A DNA stretch of 64,000 nucleotides from Chitinophagaceae bacterium UBA2375 (GCA_002343985.1 DDTB01000023.1:1-64000), one strand, 5' to 3'; shown: positions 43,179 to 52,894, numbered from the stretch's first letter. Numbers and translations: made by a program. The notes: generated by a model from the letters alone, not told the origin.

Positions 43179-44903
43179 TCAACGCTCCAGTTTCTCCATC
43201 TCATCCTGCACAAAGTCCATCAGCACTTTGATGCGTTCCGGCGAGAAATCAAACGTCAACCCCATGGCCTCATACAACTCAGGCAGGGTGCGGGTTCCGC
43301 CAAGGCTGAGTGCCCGGCAATAATTTTCCAAAGCCTGCGCGGGGTCTTTCCTGAACTGCATCCACATGCCAATGGCGCCCAACTGCGCGATACCGTATTC
43401 GATATAATAAAATGGCACTTCAAACAGGTGTAACTGGCGTTGCCATCCATGGCTGCGGTAGTTTTCGAGCCCGCTGAAATCAACCACTTTCTCGTAAAAA
43501 CGAGTAAGGATGCTTACCCATGCGGCAGTACGCTCTTCATGCGTATGTACTGGGTGTTCGTATATCCAGTGCTGAAAAGAATCAATGATCGCGATCCAGG
43601 GGAAGATGGTAATCACGCGCTCCAACTGGTGCTCCCGCGCCCTGCGGAGTTCTTCGGCATCAGTGAAGAAACTGTCCCAATGCTCCATGCTGAACAATTC
43701 CATTGCCATACTCGCCACTTCAGCCACTTCCATTGGGTATTCCTTGAAGCCGTTGAGTTCGAGCGGGTGCGCGAGGAAGGAATGAATCGCATGCCCGCCT
43801 TCGTGCACCATGGTGGTTACATCGCTCATCTGCCCTGCGGCATTCATGAAAATAAATGGGGCGCCGCTTTCGGCCAACGGACAATTATACCCGCCCGGGG
43901 CCTTGCCTTTGCGGCTCTCCAGGTCAAAATGTTTCATTTCGCCCATGCGCAAGAGGCAGTCTGCAAAAAATGGCGACAGCTTTTTGAAACAGTCCACCGT
44001 TTTCCGCAACAACTCCTCCCCTGAGCTAAAAGGCACCAAAGGCTTGATGCCGGCGGGTTCAGCGTCTATATCCCATGGGCGTAATTCAGCCAGCCCAAGT
44101 TTTTCTTTTTTCTTTTGGTAGATGCGCGTTACGAGCGGCAGCACATGCGCTTCCACCGCTTCGTGAAAGCGAAGGCAATCTTCTTTTGTGTAATCAAAGC
44201 GGCCGAGTTCACGGAACCTGTAATCGCGGTAGTTGGCGAAGCCCGCGTTCTTTGCTTCTTTGTCGCGCAGGGCAATAAGGGTATCATACAACTCATTCAA
44301 AGGGGCCCTATCCTGCAGCCTGCGCTCCTGTATTTTGCGGTACACTTGCTCGCGCAAATCCCTGTCGTGGCTTTCCAGGAATTTCCCGGCCTGCTGCAGC
44401 GTATACTCGGAACCGTTAACCTCCACCGTCATCGCGCCGGTGATTTGTCCGTACTGCTGTTGCAGCACCGCGATTTCTGATTGGATCGGCAGGTTCTCTT
44501 CGCGGAAGAGTTCGATGCTCTTGCGGATATTGCGGAGAAATGTGCGGTATTTCTGCTGATCCAGTTTACCTAATGCCGGTGATTCCAGCAATTTCCTGTT
44601 TAACTGGTCGGCATACCTTTGCACATGCGGCTGTATGTTCAGGTAATAATCATTGAACGAGGCTTCGAGCTCCTTGTTTTCAGTATCGCAGGTCATCCTG
44701 ATCTGGCGCCAGCAAGCGTTTTCGCTGATCGCGGCTTCCAGTTCGCTTTGGTCGTGCAGCCATTGCTCAAGCGCGTCGCTGGCCGAGATATCCCTTTCCA
44801 GGAGTTGCTCAAAATACGGTTCGGCGGAGGCCCAATCGCTGAGCACAAAATCAACAGGCAGGAAACGGCGCTCCGTTTTGCGGATATCGGCGGAGTAATT
44901 CAT
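43179..44903 (-). CDS. M3 family oligoendopeptidase (PepF-like)
   Basis: The 574-residue protein has the zinc motif HEGGH in TTMVHEGGHAIHSFLAH and the third-ligand region EVAEVASMAMELFSMEHW, as in M3 thimet-type peptidases. A central helical N-domain encloses the site. It cleaves short peptides in the cytoplasm; no signal sequence was seen. It is convergent with the Fur gene, 5 bp apart. The length matches the roughly 570-residue M3 subgroup of Bacteroidota. Confidence 0.93.
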   Translation of the reverse strand: MNYSADIRKTERRFLPVDFVLSDWASAEPYFEQLLERDISASDALEQWLHDQSELEAAISENACWRQIRMTCDTENKELEASFNDYYLNIQPHVQRYADQLNRKLLESPALGKLDQQKYRTFLRNIRKSIELFREENLPIQSEIAVLQQQYGQITGAMTVEVNGSEYTLQQAGKFLESHDRDLREQVYRKIQERRLQDRAPLNELYDTLIALRDKEAKNAGFANYRDYRFRELGRFDYTKEDCLRFHEAVEAHVLPLVTRIYQKKKEKLGLAELRPWDIDAEPAGIKPLVPFSSGEELLRKTVDCFKKLSPFFADCLLRMGEMKHFDLESRKGKAPGGYNCPLAESGAPFIFMNAAGQMSDVTTMVHEGGHAIHSFLAHPLELNGFKEYPMEVAEVASMAMELFSMEHWDSFFTDAEELRRAREHQLERVITIFPWIAIIDSFQHWIYEHPVHTHEERTAAWVSILTRFYEKVVDFSGLENYRSHGWQRQLHLFEVPFYYIEYGIAQLGAIGMWMQFRKDPAQALENYCRALSLGGTRTLPELYEAMGLTFDFSPERIKVLMDFVQDEMEKLER

Positions 44904-44937
44904 GATCAGTGCTTAAACGTGATGAGATCAAAACCCA

Positions 44938-45459
44938 TTAGGCCATCTTACGCGGCGCGTTCACCTTTTTGGCGGGTGCCGATTTGGTGCTGGCGGCAGC
45001 GGTTGACCTGGCTGGCGCTGGCTTCTTCTCGGTTTTTTCAGGGGCTTTCTCCACAGGGGCTTCAGACGAATCCTCAGAACCACGCGTGATCTCGATATTG
45101 TTCTTTGTGAGTATCTCAAACCAGCGCACCATCTTCTTCAAATCGCTCGCGTACACCCTGGTGAAATCCATGTCGGGATATACTTTGCTGAAATATTGCT
45201 TAATGGCCGCGGCGTCAGATGATGAAGGCAACGCCTCCGAACTGGCAGCCATAGCCTGGAAAACCTCAGCGAGATTCACATTATCGCGGTTGGTGTACAC
45301 TTCAATGCTGTCTAAGTGCGAAAAACTATGCTGGCGGTTGCTGACAAATTTGGTCGACTTATCCTCCACCGAGCGCACCACGGCGCCGTCATTCTTGGAA
45401 GAAACCAATTCAAATAATCCACTCAATCCGGTCACGGCAATCAGCTTGTTATATTCCAT
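44938..45459 (-). CDS. DUF5606 domain protein with basic Ala/Lys/Pro tail
   Basis: The 173 residues open with the DUF5606 core (EYNKLIAVTGLSGLFELVSS, then VEDKSTKFVSNRQHSF) found across Bacteroidota. A low-complexity tail begins near 130 (EKAPEKTEKKPAPARSTAAA) and ends in a strongly basic stretch. Function is unknown; the tail could bind nucleic acid. It is a single gene, 34 nt upstream of the M3 peptidase start. Confidence 0.85.
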   Translation of the reverse strand: MEYNKLIAVTGLSGLFELVSSKNDGAVVRSVEDKSTKFVSNRQHSFSHLDSIEVYTNRDNVNLAEVFQAMAASSEALPSSSDAAAIKQYFSKVYPDMDFTRVYASDLKKMVRWFEILTKNNIEITRGSEDSSEAPVEKAPEKTEKKPAPARSTAAASTKSAPAKKVNAPRKMA

Positions 45460-45609
45460 ACGTCAAAATTTTAGGGCTGCAATATATTGTAAAATACCCA
45501 ATCCTCCTGCCTGCAGACCGCCCATCCCAATTATTAACATTTTCCCTGTTCAGCGCGACGGATTCTGCCCAATCCAGCGTCTAATAAGCGCAAAACATAA
45601 AATGAGTAT

Positions 45610-48492
45610 ATGAAGAATCGGATTATCTGGACGATCGTATGTAGTTTTTTTGCCCTAACGGGCTTTTCCCAAACAGGCAGCATCAGGGCCATGCTGGTAG
45701 ACAAAGAAAACCAATCGCGCATCAGCGGCGCCACCATTACCCTGAGGCTCGCCAGCGACAGTTCACTGGTGGGTTCCACTGTATCAGACGCGCAAGGCCG
45801 CGTCAGCCTGAACAACCTTAACCCCGGCGAATACCGGATCAATATCAGCACCATCGGCTACCGTCAGTACGATGCCTTTGTCAGCATAGACGGCACGGAA
45901 AAAAGGCTTGGGCCCATACGTTTGGAAAAACAAGGCAAGGAACTTGCTGAAGTCACCGTGGTATCGCGCACCCCTCCCGTGGTACAAAAAGCGGACACGG
46001 CCCAGTTCAGCGCCAGCCAGTATAAAGTGAACCCCGATGCCAGTACGGAAGACCTGATCAAAAAAATGCCCGGCATTACGGTTGACAGGGACGGAACCGT
46101 TACGGCACAAGGCGAACAGGTACGCAAACTCACCATTGACGGTAAAGATTTTTTTGGGGATGATGTAACGGCGGCGCTCAAAAACCTCCCATCGGAAGTG
46201 GTGGATAAGATCCAAGTGTTTGACAGGCTGAGCGACCAGGCCCAACTAACCGGCGTGGATGACGGCAACTCCCAGAAATCCATCAACATTGTAACCAAAT
46301 CAGGCATCAGGAACAGCCAGTTTGGCCGGGCCTATGCCGGATACGGTACGGATGACCGGTATGCATTAGGCGGCAATATGAGCTTTTTTGAAAACAACCG
46401 ACGCATTTCCATTGTAGCCAATTTTAATAATATCAACCAGCAAAATTTTGGATCACAGGACCTCCTGGGCGTAAATAATAACCGCGGTGGCGGAGGTGGC
46501 GGTCGTGGTGGTATGGGCGGTGGCCGCTGGGGCGGAGGTGGCGAAAACTTCCAGGTCGGCCAGTCGAACGGCATCAGCCGCACCAACGCTTTCGGCATCA
46601 ACTTCAGCAATACCTGGAGCCCAAAAGTTACCTTAACCGGCAGTTACTTCTTCAACAACAGCCGCAATACGAACGACGCGTTCAGCAATACAGAAACATT
46701 CGCGGCGAATAACAATAACCTGATCAGCACCCAAAACAGCATCAGCCGTACCGATAATTTCAACCACCGCATCAACCTGAGGCTGGAGTATAAAATCGAC
46801 TCAAACAATACCTTGTTCGTCATCCCAAGCCTCAACTTCCAAAACAACAATACCGAAAGCCTGTCGGCCATTGGAAGCCTGTTTAAAAGTGGCGACTCGG
46901 TGAACACGTCATTAACCAACGCCATTTCGGACCGTAAGGGGTATAACCTGAGGAACAATATCCTCTTCCGCCATGCCTTCCGCAAAAAAGGGCGCAGCCT
47001 CTCGCTCGGCCTTAACACATCATTGACCAATAATACAAGCGAAAGCATTACCGATGCCCGTTTCCGTTTCTTTAATAACGGCGGCGTACAGGATTCGGTA
47101 CAAAACCAGTTTTACGATAACCTCACCGATGGCTACAGCGTCGGGGGAAGTATCGCATACACGGAACCGTTAGGTAAAAACTCGATGATCCAGATCGATT
47201 ACAACCCAAGCATCCAAAAGAACAAAGCCGATCAGCAAACATTCCTGTTTGACGGACAGAAATACGGCACGCTTGACACCGTATTGTCTAACAGGTTCAA
47301 CAATACGGTAACCACGCATAACAGCGGCATCACTTACCGGTATAACCCAAGCCGCGACGAGATGTTCGCCATAGGCCTGAATTATCAGAACTCAACCCTG
47401 GAAAGTGATCGTGTATTCCCTACCGTTAGCAACGTCAACCAGTCGTTCTCCAATTTCCTGCCCAATGCCATGTGGCGGAAGAAGATTTCGCAAACAAGCA
47501 GTTTCCGTTTGTTTTACCGCGCGTCTGTGAGTTTCCCCAATGTTTCGCAATTGCAGGACGTGGTGAACCTGAGCAACCCGCTCCGCGTAAGCTCCGGTAA
47601 CCCGCTGCTGGCGCAATCGTACACGCATTTCCTGGGTGGCCGCTGGATGTACACCAATTCAAAAACAAGCCGTAGTTTCTTTGCCAACATATTCATGCAA
47701 ACAACTGCAGATTATATTTCAAATGCCACTTACATCGCATCCGCTGACTCTACCATTCAACAGGGTATTGTGCTGAAAAAAGGTTCGCAACTGAGCAAGC
47801 CCGTTAACCTCAATGGCTACCGCAATGTGCGCACATTCCTTACGTACAGCATGCCGATCAAACCCATCAAAACAACCATGAACCTGAACGCGGGTTTCAC
47901 GTACAGCCGTTTGCCGGGTATGGTTAATTATGTAAAAACCATCACGGATAATTTTGTGTACAGCGGCGGCATTGTGCTGGCGAGCAATATCAGTGAGTAT
48001 GTGGATTTCAACCTGAATTATTCCATCAATGTGAACCGGGCGAGGACAACGTCGAACAGCACGGCTGACAATAATTTCAACCAGCAATCGGCCGGCATCA
48101 TTGTAAATCTGCTGAACAAAAAAGGATGGTTTATTCAGAACGATGTGTCGAACCAAACATTCAGCGGATTGAGCGGCGGACTGAATACCAGCTTCTGGTT
48201 GTGGAATGCGTCTGTCGGAAAAAAATTCCTGAAAAACCGCGCGGGCGAACTGAAGCTTTCCGTATTTGACTTATTAAAACAAAACCAAAGCATCAGCCGG
48301 ACCATCACGGAAACCTATATCCAGGATAACCGGAGTGTGGTGTTGCAGCAGTATTTCATGCTGACATTCACATACAACCTGAAAAATTTTGGCAAAGCGG
48401 CGAATAAACAATCAAACAGGGGTAATGATGCGGATGGCCCAACAAGGGGCGGAATGCCGGGGGCACCGGGCATGGGGCGTCCGGGTTTTTAA
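45610..48492 (+). CDS. TonB-dependent-receptor-like outer-membrane beta-barrel protein
   Basis: The 960-residue product has a signal peptide (IVCSFFALTGFSQ), a CarboxypepD_reg domain (about 22-100), and a plug-like domain (DASTEDLIKKMPGITVDRDG, LTIDGKDFFGDD). A large barrel of the OMP_b-brl_3 type follows. Two glycine-rich loops stand out: NNNRGGGGGGRGGMGGGRWG near 295 and RGGMPGAPGMGRPGF at the C-terminus. No TonB box or SusD partner was seen. Such proteins often take up or export peptides or metal chelates. It precedes a sigma factor gene by 30 nt. Confidence 0.9.
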   Translation: MKNRIIWTIVCSFFALTGFSQTGSIRAMLVDKENQSRISGATITLRLASDSSLVGSTVSDAQGRVSLNNLNPGEYRINISTIGYRQYDAFVSIDGTEKRLGPIRLEKQGKELAEVTVVSRTPPVVQKADTAQFSASQYKVNPDASTEDLIKKMPGITVDRDGTVTAQGEQVRKLTIDGKDFFGDDVTAALKNLPSEVVDKIQVFDRLSDQAQLTGVDDGNSQKSINIVTKSGIRNSQFGRAYAGYGTDDRYALGGNMSFFENNRRISIVANFNNINQQNFGSQDLLGVNNNRGGGGGGRGGMGGGRWGGGGENFQVGQSNGISRTNAFGINFSNTWSPKVTLTGSYFFNNSRNTNDAFSNTETFAANNNNLISTQNSISRTDNFNHRINLRLEYKIDSNNTLFVIPSLNFQNNNTESLSAIGSLFKSGDSVNTSLTNAISDRKGYNLRNNILFRHAFRKKGRSLSLGLNTSLTNNTSESITDARFRFFNNGGVQDSVQNQFYDNLTDGYSVGGSIAYTEPLGKNSMIQIDYNPSIQKNKADQQTFLFDGQKYGTLDTVLSNRFNNTVTTHNSGITYRYNPSRDEMFAIGLNYQNSTLESDRVFPTVSNVNQSFSNFLPNAMWRKKISQTSSFRLFYRASVSFPNVSQLQDVVNLSNPLRVSSGNPLLAQSYTHFLGGRWMYTNSKTSRSFFANIFMQTTADYISNATYIASADSTIQQGIVLKKGSQLSKPVNLNGYRNVRTFLTYSMPIKPIKTTMNLNAGFTYSRLPGMVNYVKTITDNFVYSGGIVLASNISEYVDFNLNYSINVNRARTTSNSTADNNFNQQSAGIIVNLLNKKGWFIQNDVSNQTFSGLSGGLNTSFWLWNASVGKKFLKNRAGELKLSVFDLLKQNQSISRTITETYIQDNRSVVLQQYFMLTFTYNLKNFGKAANKQSNRGNDADGPTRGGMPGAPGMGRPGF

Positions 48493-48522
48493 GTACTTTT
48501 GAGATGAACCATCAGCACTGTC

Positions 48523-49095
48523 TTGAACCAGTCGGAACTCATCTCCAAACTTAAAAACGGCGAAGCCCAGGCATTCAACGAAATCGTGTCTTCTTACCAG
48601 GACATGATTTACAATACCGCCCTGAGCCTTTTGCAACAGGCACAGGAAGCGGAAGACATCACGCAGGACGTGTTTATTCAGCTTTACCACTCGATACAGG
48701 ATTTCAGGGAAGAAGCGGCCTTAAGCACATGGTTGTATAAAGTGACGGTATCGAAATCGATGGATGCGCTGCGTAAAAAACAGCGGGAGAAAAGGGGCGG
48801 ATGGTGGAAACGGCTGACAGGCGCTGAAGCTACGGAAGAGGCCGTCAGTTTTCAGCATCCCGGTGTGCTGGCCGAAAACAAAGAGAAATCTGAGGTACTC
48901 TGGAAAGCCATTAGTCAATTACCCGAATCGCAACGCGTGGCATTCACGTTGCAGAAAATGGAAGGATTGAGTATGCAGGATATCGCGGAGGTGATGGAGA
49001 AATCAGTGGATTCTGTGGAATCATTGCTGGCAAGGGCCAGGAAAAACCTGAGGGATTACCTGGCTGATTATTATGTAAAAAACAAACTGTCATGA
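48523..49095 (+). CDS. ECF-type RNA polymerase sigma factor
   Basis: The 190-residue protein starts at TTG 48523 (an ATG at 48504 is out of frame). Region 2 is VSSYQDMIYNTALSLLQQAQ with EDITQDVFIQLYHSI; region 4 is LPESQRVAFTLQKMEGLSMQ with DIAEVMEKSVDSVESLLARA. Its stop overlaps the next start (ATGA). With the two following genes it forms a sigma/anti-sigma/periplasmic-sensor unit. Confidence 0.93.
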   Translation: MNQSELISKLKNGEAQAFNEIVSSYQDMIYNTALSLLQQAQEAEDITQDVFIQLYHSIQDFREEAALSTWLYKVTVSKSMDALRKKQREKRGGWWKRLTGAEATEEAVSFQHPGVLAENKEKSEVLWKAISQLPESQRVAFTLQKMEGLSMQDIAEVMEKSVDSVESLLARARKNLRDYLADYYVKNKLS

Positions 49096-49421
49096 ACAAG
49101 CAGATGCAGGATTGGATCAATGAAACCATGTCTGGTTTAGATGGCGCGCAAAGGGCATCGGCCCCACCGTTTTTGATGACCCGTATCCGTGCCGGGCTCG
49201 CGAAAGCGCCGGTGAAAAGCGCCTGGGAATCACTATATGCCTTTGTGAGCAGGCCTACCATTGCATTGGCCGGCATCCTCCTGGTGGTTACGGTTAACTT
49301 CCTGATCATCCTGCAAAAACAAAACCGCCAACAACAAGATGTTGTCAACACGCAAACCGAACAGGTGGATGTAGCCACACAATATAATTTGATCAACGAC
49401 ATTGAATACCTCGCACCATGA
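49092..49421 (+). CDS. Probable anti-sigma factor (single-pass membrane protein)
   Basis: The 109 residues have a cytoplasmic N-terminus of about 50 residues, one membrane helix (TIALAGILLVVTVNFLIIL) and a short periplasmic tail (QQDVVNTQTEQVDVATQYN). There is no zinc-binding ZAS motif, but size and place match small anti-sigma proteins. It overlaps both neighbours by 4 nt. The function rests on context. Confidence 0.75.
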   Translation: MNKQMQDWINETMSGLDGAQRASAPPFLMTRIRAGLAKAPVKSAWESLYAFVSRPTIALAGILLVVTVNFLIILQKQNRQQQDVVNTQTEQVDVATQYNLINDIEYLAP

Positions 49422-49891
49422 ACAGTTCATCACGACATAAAGCGCTCCTGCTAACCATCGCGGCCCTGTTGCTGACCAACCTGGTAACACTTTACTTTTA
49501 CTCAAAACAGGAACCATGCGACGGCAAACAAATGCGCCAGGAAAGAAAAGGCCGCATGCGGGAGTTCCTGCAACATGAAGTGGGTTTCACCGAAACGCAA
49601 CTCAGCAGGTTCGACAGTATTTCAGATGCACAGATGAAAGAGATTGAACCCGAAATGCTGGCTTTCAGAAAATCAAGACGTCAAATAATGTCTGAACTGG
49701 GCAACAAGGCATTCAGCGATTCCGCAATTATTGATGCTGCCGGAAAACTGTCGGGTAATCAAGAGGAAATGGAAATCCGCATGCTCCGGAATATGCGCGA
49801 CTGGAGGGCCATTTGCACAGAAGAACAATTGCCGCGTTTTGATACCGGTTTTTATAAGGTCATGGGACGAAAAAAAGAACAAAATAAATAA
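49418..49891 (+). CDS. Periplasmic sensor of CnrX/CpxP/Spy type
   Basis: The 157 residues have a membrane anchor (LLLTIAALLLTNLVTLYFYS) and a helical hairpin domain (MREFLQHEVGFTETQLSRFD, FRKSRRQIMSELGNKAFSD) like heavy-metal-sensor or Spy-type proteins. One Cys (EEPC-like, QEPCDGK) lies just outside the membrane and another late (RAICTEEQL). In the CnrYXH system such a protein detects metal and frees the sigma factor. The three genes overlap by 4 nt each. What it senses is unknown. Confidence 0.78.
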   Translation: MNSSSRHKALLLTIAALLLTNLVTLYFYSKQEPCDGKQMRQERKGRMREFLQHEVGFTETQLSRFDSISDAQMKEIEPEMLAFRKSRRQIMSELGNKAFSDSAIIDAAGKLSGNQEEMEIRMLRNMRDWRAICTEEQLPRFDTGFYKVMGRKKEQNK

Positions 49892-49895
49892 TGAA

Positions 49896-49924
49896 AAGCC
49901 CGGCATTCAAAACCGGGCTTTTTT
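49896..49924. terminator. Bidirectional rho-independent terminator
   Basis: AAGCCCGG (49896-49903) and CCGGGCTT (49913-49920) form an 8-bp stem with T-runs on both sides. It lies between the CnrX-like gene and the convergent DUF2330 gene. Confidence 0.8.
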
Positions 49925-49949
49925 ATGCAATAGAAAATCAGCGCAAAGG

Positions 49950-51419
49950 TTAGATCATACCTTTCCAACGCAGGAAGCCTGCAGACCCAATCATCAATGC
50001 ACTCACCCAGGCCATCATTCCCGCGCCCTGGCCTTCAGTTTCCGTTTCATTTTTCAATTCATCCGCTACATGGGCATACGCTATTTCGGGTTCATGCCGT
50101 GCAGCATCCGAACTCAATAAATCCTTTTGCCAGTTGTGCATATTGGTGCCCGTAAGCGATAAAAGTTGCCTGAGTTCTTTTTTGCGGCGCGCCTTTAACT
50201 CACGAAGGTATGTGCGGCCCTCATCACAACTGAGGTCGCCGTTGGCAGGATGCGTCACAATATACCTTGCCTGGTAATGATTACGGTTGGGTGTAACCTG
50301 GAATGCAAGGTCTTGTGGAAAATCATTCCGGTTATAACGGACATGCATACGCGTAAAAAATGTCTGGTTGTTCCCATCGGGTAAATCCATATCAGGATCG
50401 CTGTAATCTGACCAGTCGGCCTGCTTCAGCCACCAGGCGCCGGCGGTGAGCAGCTCCTGTTGTGTGGGCGGGTTTCCCACGCAGGGATCGCATTTCATGG
50501 GATTGATTGGCGTAATATCCCAGGCATATTCCAGGAAAGCCAGGTTGCGGCCTTCATTGTTCCATTGATGCTGAAAAAGATTCGAGTAAAAAGCGCCGAA
50601 GTTCTTTTTCACAAACAAGGGAATATTCCTGTCGCTCGGGATATCGATGTTCCGGTAATTTGTGCACTCGATGCGTCCTCGGCGCGTAAGCCCGTAAATG
50701 ACCAGGTCCTGGTCGCCATCGGCATTGGCCATACCCAGGCGGATGGGCAGGATGAATTTTTCGGAAGCAAAACTGATTTGGATGGGCCGCAGGAAACCGT
50801 TGTTCAGCGCAGTGGCTTGTTTGGGGTTGACCTTCGCGACAAAAAATTTCAGGTTTGATTTGATATAAGGCTCGAGCACTTCTTCGGCCGACTCGGGAAT
50901 TTTATAACCATTATCACTGAGCCATCGTTGCAGGCCGGAGCTCTCTTTTGCTCCAAGGATCAGTATATCGTACTCGCCCACGAGGTATTGCGCTTCGATT
51001 GTCACGCCATACCCTCTTGCAGTGGGTGCGGCTTTTGGAGATTTCATGACTACAGATTCCTGTACAGACATCAAATCATCTTTTTCATATACCCTGGGCA
51101 TGCATGGATTGACATCGTAATACTCAACCAAACGCGGGGAAGAATAATCGTTAAGGCGCTGGAAAATGCCCGGTTCAACGACGCGGATATCTTTTTTCTG
51201 CAACAACACGGGGACGGGTATCACCATGGCGAAATCGCGGATGTTTCCTTTAAAATCGTTGTACATGGTGACCACCGTTTTTCGTCCGTCACGGGCAAGG
51301 ATCACCTGCGAGGTTTTGTTGGAAAGGGTACCGCTGGCCTTGCTGACGTAAAAACCGCAGAAGGCAAAAAGGGATGTTGAGCAGGACACTAAAATGCCTG
51401 CCATGAGGATTTTCTTCAT
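49950..51419 (-). CDS. DUF2330 domain membrane-anchored protein
   Basis: From ATG 51419 the product is 489 residues. The signal peptide runs straight into the DUF2330 opening (SLFAFCGFYVSKASGTLSN). Typical blocks follow: KTVVTMYNDFKGNIRDFAMV, YDILILGAKESSGLQRWLSD and FFVAKVNPKQAT. The end is Glu-rich, then a membrane helix (MMAWVSALMIGSAGFLRW). Function of the family is not established. It directly follows a lone RnfD-like gene (10 nt), forming a two-gene unit. Confidence 0.85.
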   Translation of the reverse strand: MKKILMAGILVSCSTSLFAFCGFYVSKASGTLSNKTSQVILARDGRKTVVTMYNDFKGNIRDFAMVIPVPVLLQKKDIRVVEPGIFQRLNDYSSPRLVEYYDVNPCMPRVYEKDDLMSVQESVVMKSPKAAPTARGYGVTIEAQYLVGEYDILILGAKESSGLQRWLSDNGYKIPESAEEVLEPYIKSNLKFFVAKVNPKQATALNNGFLRPIQISFASEKFILPIRLGMANADGDQDLVIYGLTRRGRIECTNYRNIDIPSDRNIPLFVKKNFGAFYSNLFQHQWNNEGRNLAFLEYAWDITPINPMKCDPCVGNPPTQQELLTAGAWWLKQADWSDYSDPDMDLPDGNNQTFFTRMHVRYNRNDFPQDLAFQVTPNRNHYQARYIVTHPANGDLSCDEGRTYLRELKARRKKELRQLLSLTGTNMHNWQKDLLSSDAARHEPEIAYAHVADELKNETETEGQGAGMMAWVSALMIGSAGFLRWKGMI

Positions 51420-51429
51420 ACTGATTGAT

Positions 51430-52317
51430 TTAATGATGAATATGTGCGTGTACATGTTGTACGGGTAATCTGTTCCACTGAAAACGGCTTGACCTGCAAA
51501 TCATGTCGAATAAAGGCACAAACGGTTGCAGCAATACCAATGCCAGTACCGGTGCGCCATTGATGTATTCAAAACTATGCAGCCAGAAACCCAGGAGCCC
51601 AACCATAATGCCCCATATGATGCGGGCAATGGGGTGATCGGGCGTGGTTTTTGGATCGGATATCATGAAGAATGAAAAAACGAGTAGGGTGCCCGTACTG
51701 ACAGACTGGTAAAAGAAATCGGAAGGCCATTGCAGGTACAATACCTGGCGGATAAATGAAGCCGCGATATAAGTAAAGAGAAAAGCGAGGCTGATATCGA
51801 GTTTCTGTACCCTGGTAACGACAATAATGCCGAGGATGAGCGCGCCAGAAAATTGCACAAATCCATTTCCCCACTGACCCGGGTTAACCCAGGCTTCGCC
51901 GGTTAACCAAACAGCGGCTACAATGCCCAGTGCCGAGGGATTGAAGATATGTTTGCCCCTTATCCGGATAAAATACTTTGCGGTGATGCCCAGCATCGCG
52001 GCTGCAATGGCGATGGTTGTATGGTTGGTTTGCAGGAACAGGCATAAACCCATGGCCGTGATCAGCGCAGAAGGTAATCCCGGCAAGGTAAGCTTCCACC
52101 AGCGCGCTTCCCAGGGCTTTGCGATATGCTTCCTGAGCCATGCTTCGCAGATCAATTGCGTGATGATTGCCGTAGCGATATAAACTGCGTATAACCATGA
52201 CCGTTGTGCCCATTCGAGGTAAACAGTGCCGTAGATAAGGAAGATCGACTGAAATAAAACCTGGAAGATCCGGGCATCGGGTGTAAAGGGCTGCATAAAA
52301 AACAGTTGGTTTCTCAT
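51430..52317 (-). CDS. Standalone RnfD/NqrB/UnbU-like membrane protein
   Basis: From ATG 52317 the product is 295 residues with about nine membrane helices. Family marks are KHIFNPSALGIVAAVWLTG and FSFFMISDPKTTPDHP. The DGxTGATPL-type site that carries covalent FMN in RnfD/NqrB is not apparent. No RnfA, B, C, E or G is nearby. The closest architecture I recall is the UnbU-type protein. The C-terminus QHVHAHIHH is histidine-rich and might bind metal. It pairs with the DUF2330 gene downstream; the role is unknown. Confidence 0.8.
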   Translation of the reverse strand: MRNQLFFMQPFTPDARIFQVLFQSIFLIYGTVYLEWAQRSWLYAVYIATAIITQLICEAWLRKHIAKPWEARWWKLTLPGLPSALITAMGLCLFLQTNHTTIAIAAAMLGITAKYFIRIRGKHIFNPSALGIVAAVWLTGEAWVNPGQWGNGFVQFSGALILGIIVVTRVQKLDISLAFLFTYIAASFIRQVLYLQWPSDFFYQSVSTGTLLVFSFFMISDPKTTPDHPIARIIWGIMVGLLGFWLHSFEYINGAPVLALVLLQPFVPLFDMICRSSRFQWNRLPVQHVHAHIHH

Positions 52318-52445
52318 GAGATGCAGGCCTGATGGAATTACACATGGATGATTCACAATAAATTGTTAATAAGAATGGATGAGCGGTTTGAAAAAACAGC
52401 TTACCATTTGTACATTGAATCATCTTTTCACCAAACAATCAACAC

Positions 52446-52838
52446 ATGAAACATGCCATCAGCTGGTTCGAAATCCCTGCCACTGACCTGGAAAGGGCCC
52501 AGCGATTTTACGAAACCATTTTAGGCGGGCCATTATTCAATATGGACATGCCGAATATCAAAATGAGGGTGCTGCCATCAGACCAGGATCCCGATGCCGT
52601 TGGCGGCGCGGTGGTGGACAGCGGTGGATTTCACCAGCCTTCAGCCACGCATGGCCCATTGATTTACCTGAACGCCAATCCTGACGTACAAATAATCCTG
52701 GACCGCGTGGAAGCAGCGGGCGGATCAATATTGGTTCCTAAAACAGAAATAAGCCCGGAAATTGGCTTTATGGGTGTCATCATTGATTCGGAAGGAAACA
52801 GGATTGGCCTGCACGCTGTTCCTGCTTCCGGAGCATAA
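52446..52838 (+). CDS. VOC (glyoxalase-like) family protein
   Basis: The 130-residue protein shows the two beta-alpha-beta-beta-beta modules of VOC enzymes: ISWFEIPATDLERAQRFYET at the start and MGVIIDSEGNRIGLHAV at the end. Candidate metal ligands include His3, a mid-protein Glu and a late His. The substrate is unknown. It is a single gene, divergent from the RnfD-like gene, in a run of small plus-strand genes. Confidence 0.85.
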   Translation: MKHAISWFEIPATDLERAQRFYETILGGPLFNMDMPNIKMRVLPSDQDPDAVGGAVVDSGGFHQPSATHGPLIYLNANPDVQIILDRVEAAGGSILVPKTEISPEIGFMGVIIDSEGNRIGLHAVPASGA

Positions 52839-52894
52839 AAATTTCATGATCCGGGTTCAGCCTATTTGAGTACATTCATACAAATAATTCCCTT

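Noticed and set aside
43440..44480. Plus-strand ORFs within the M3 peptidase gene
   Set aside because: Antisense shadows; the peptidase frame has a clear zinc motif.
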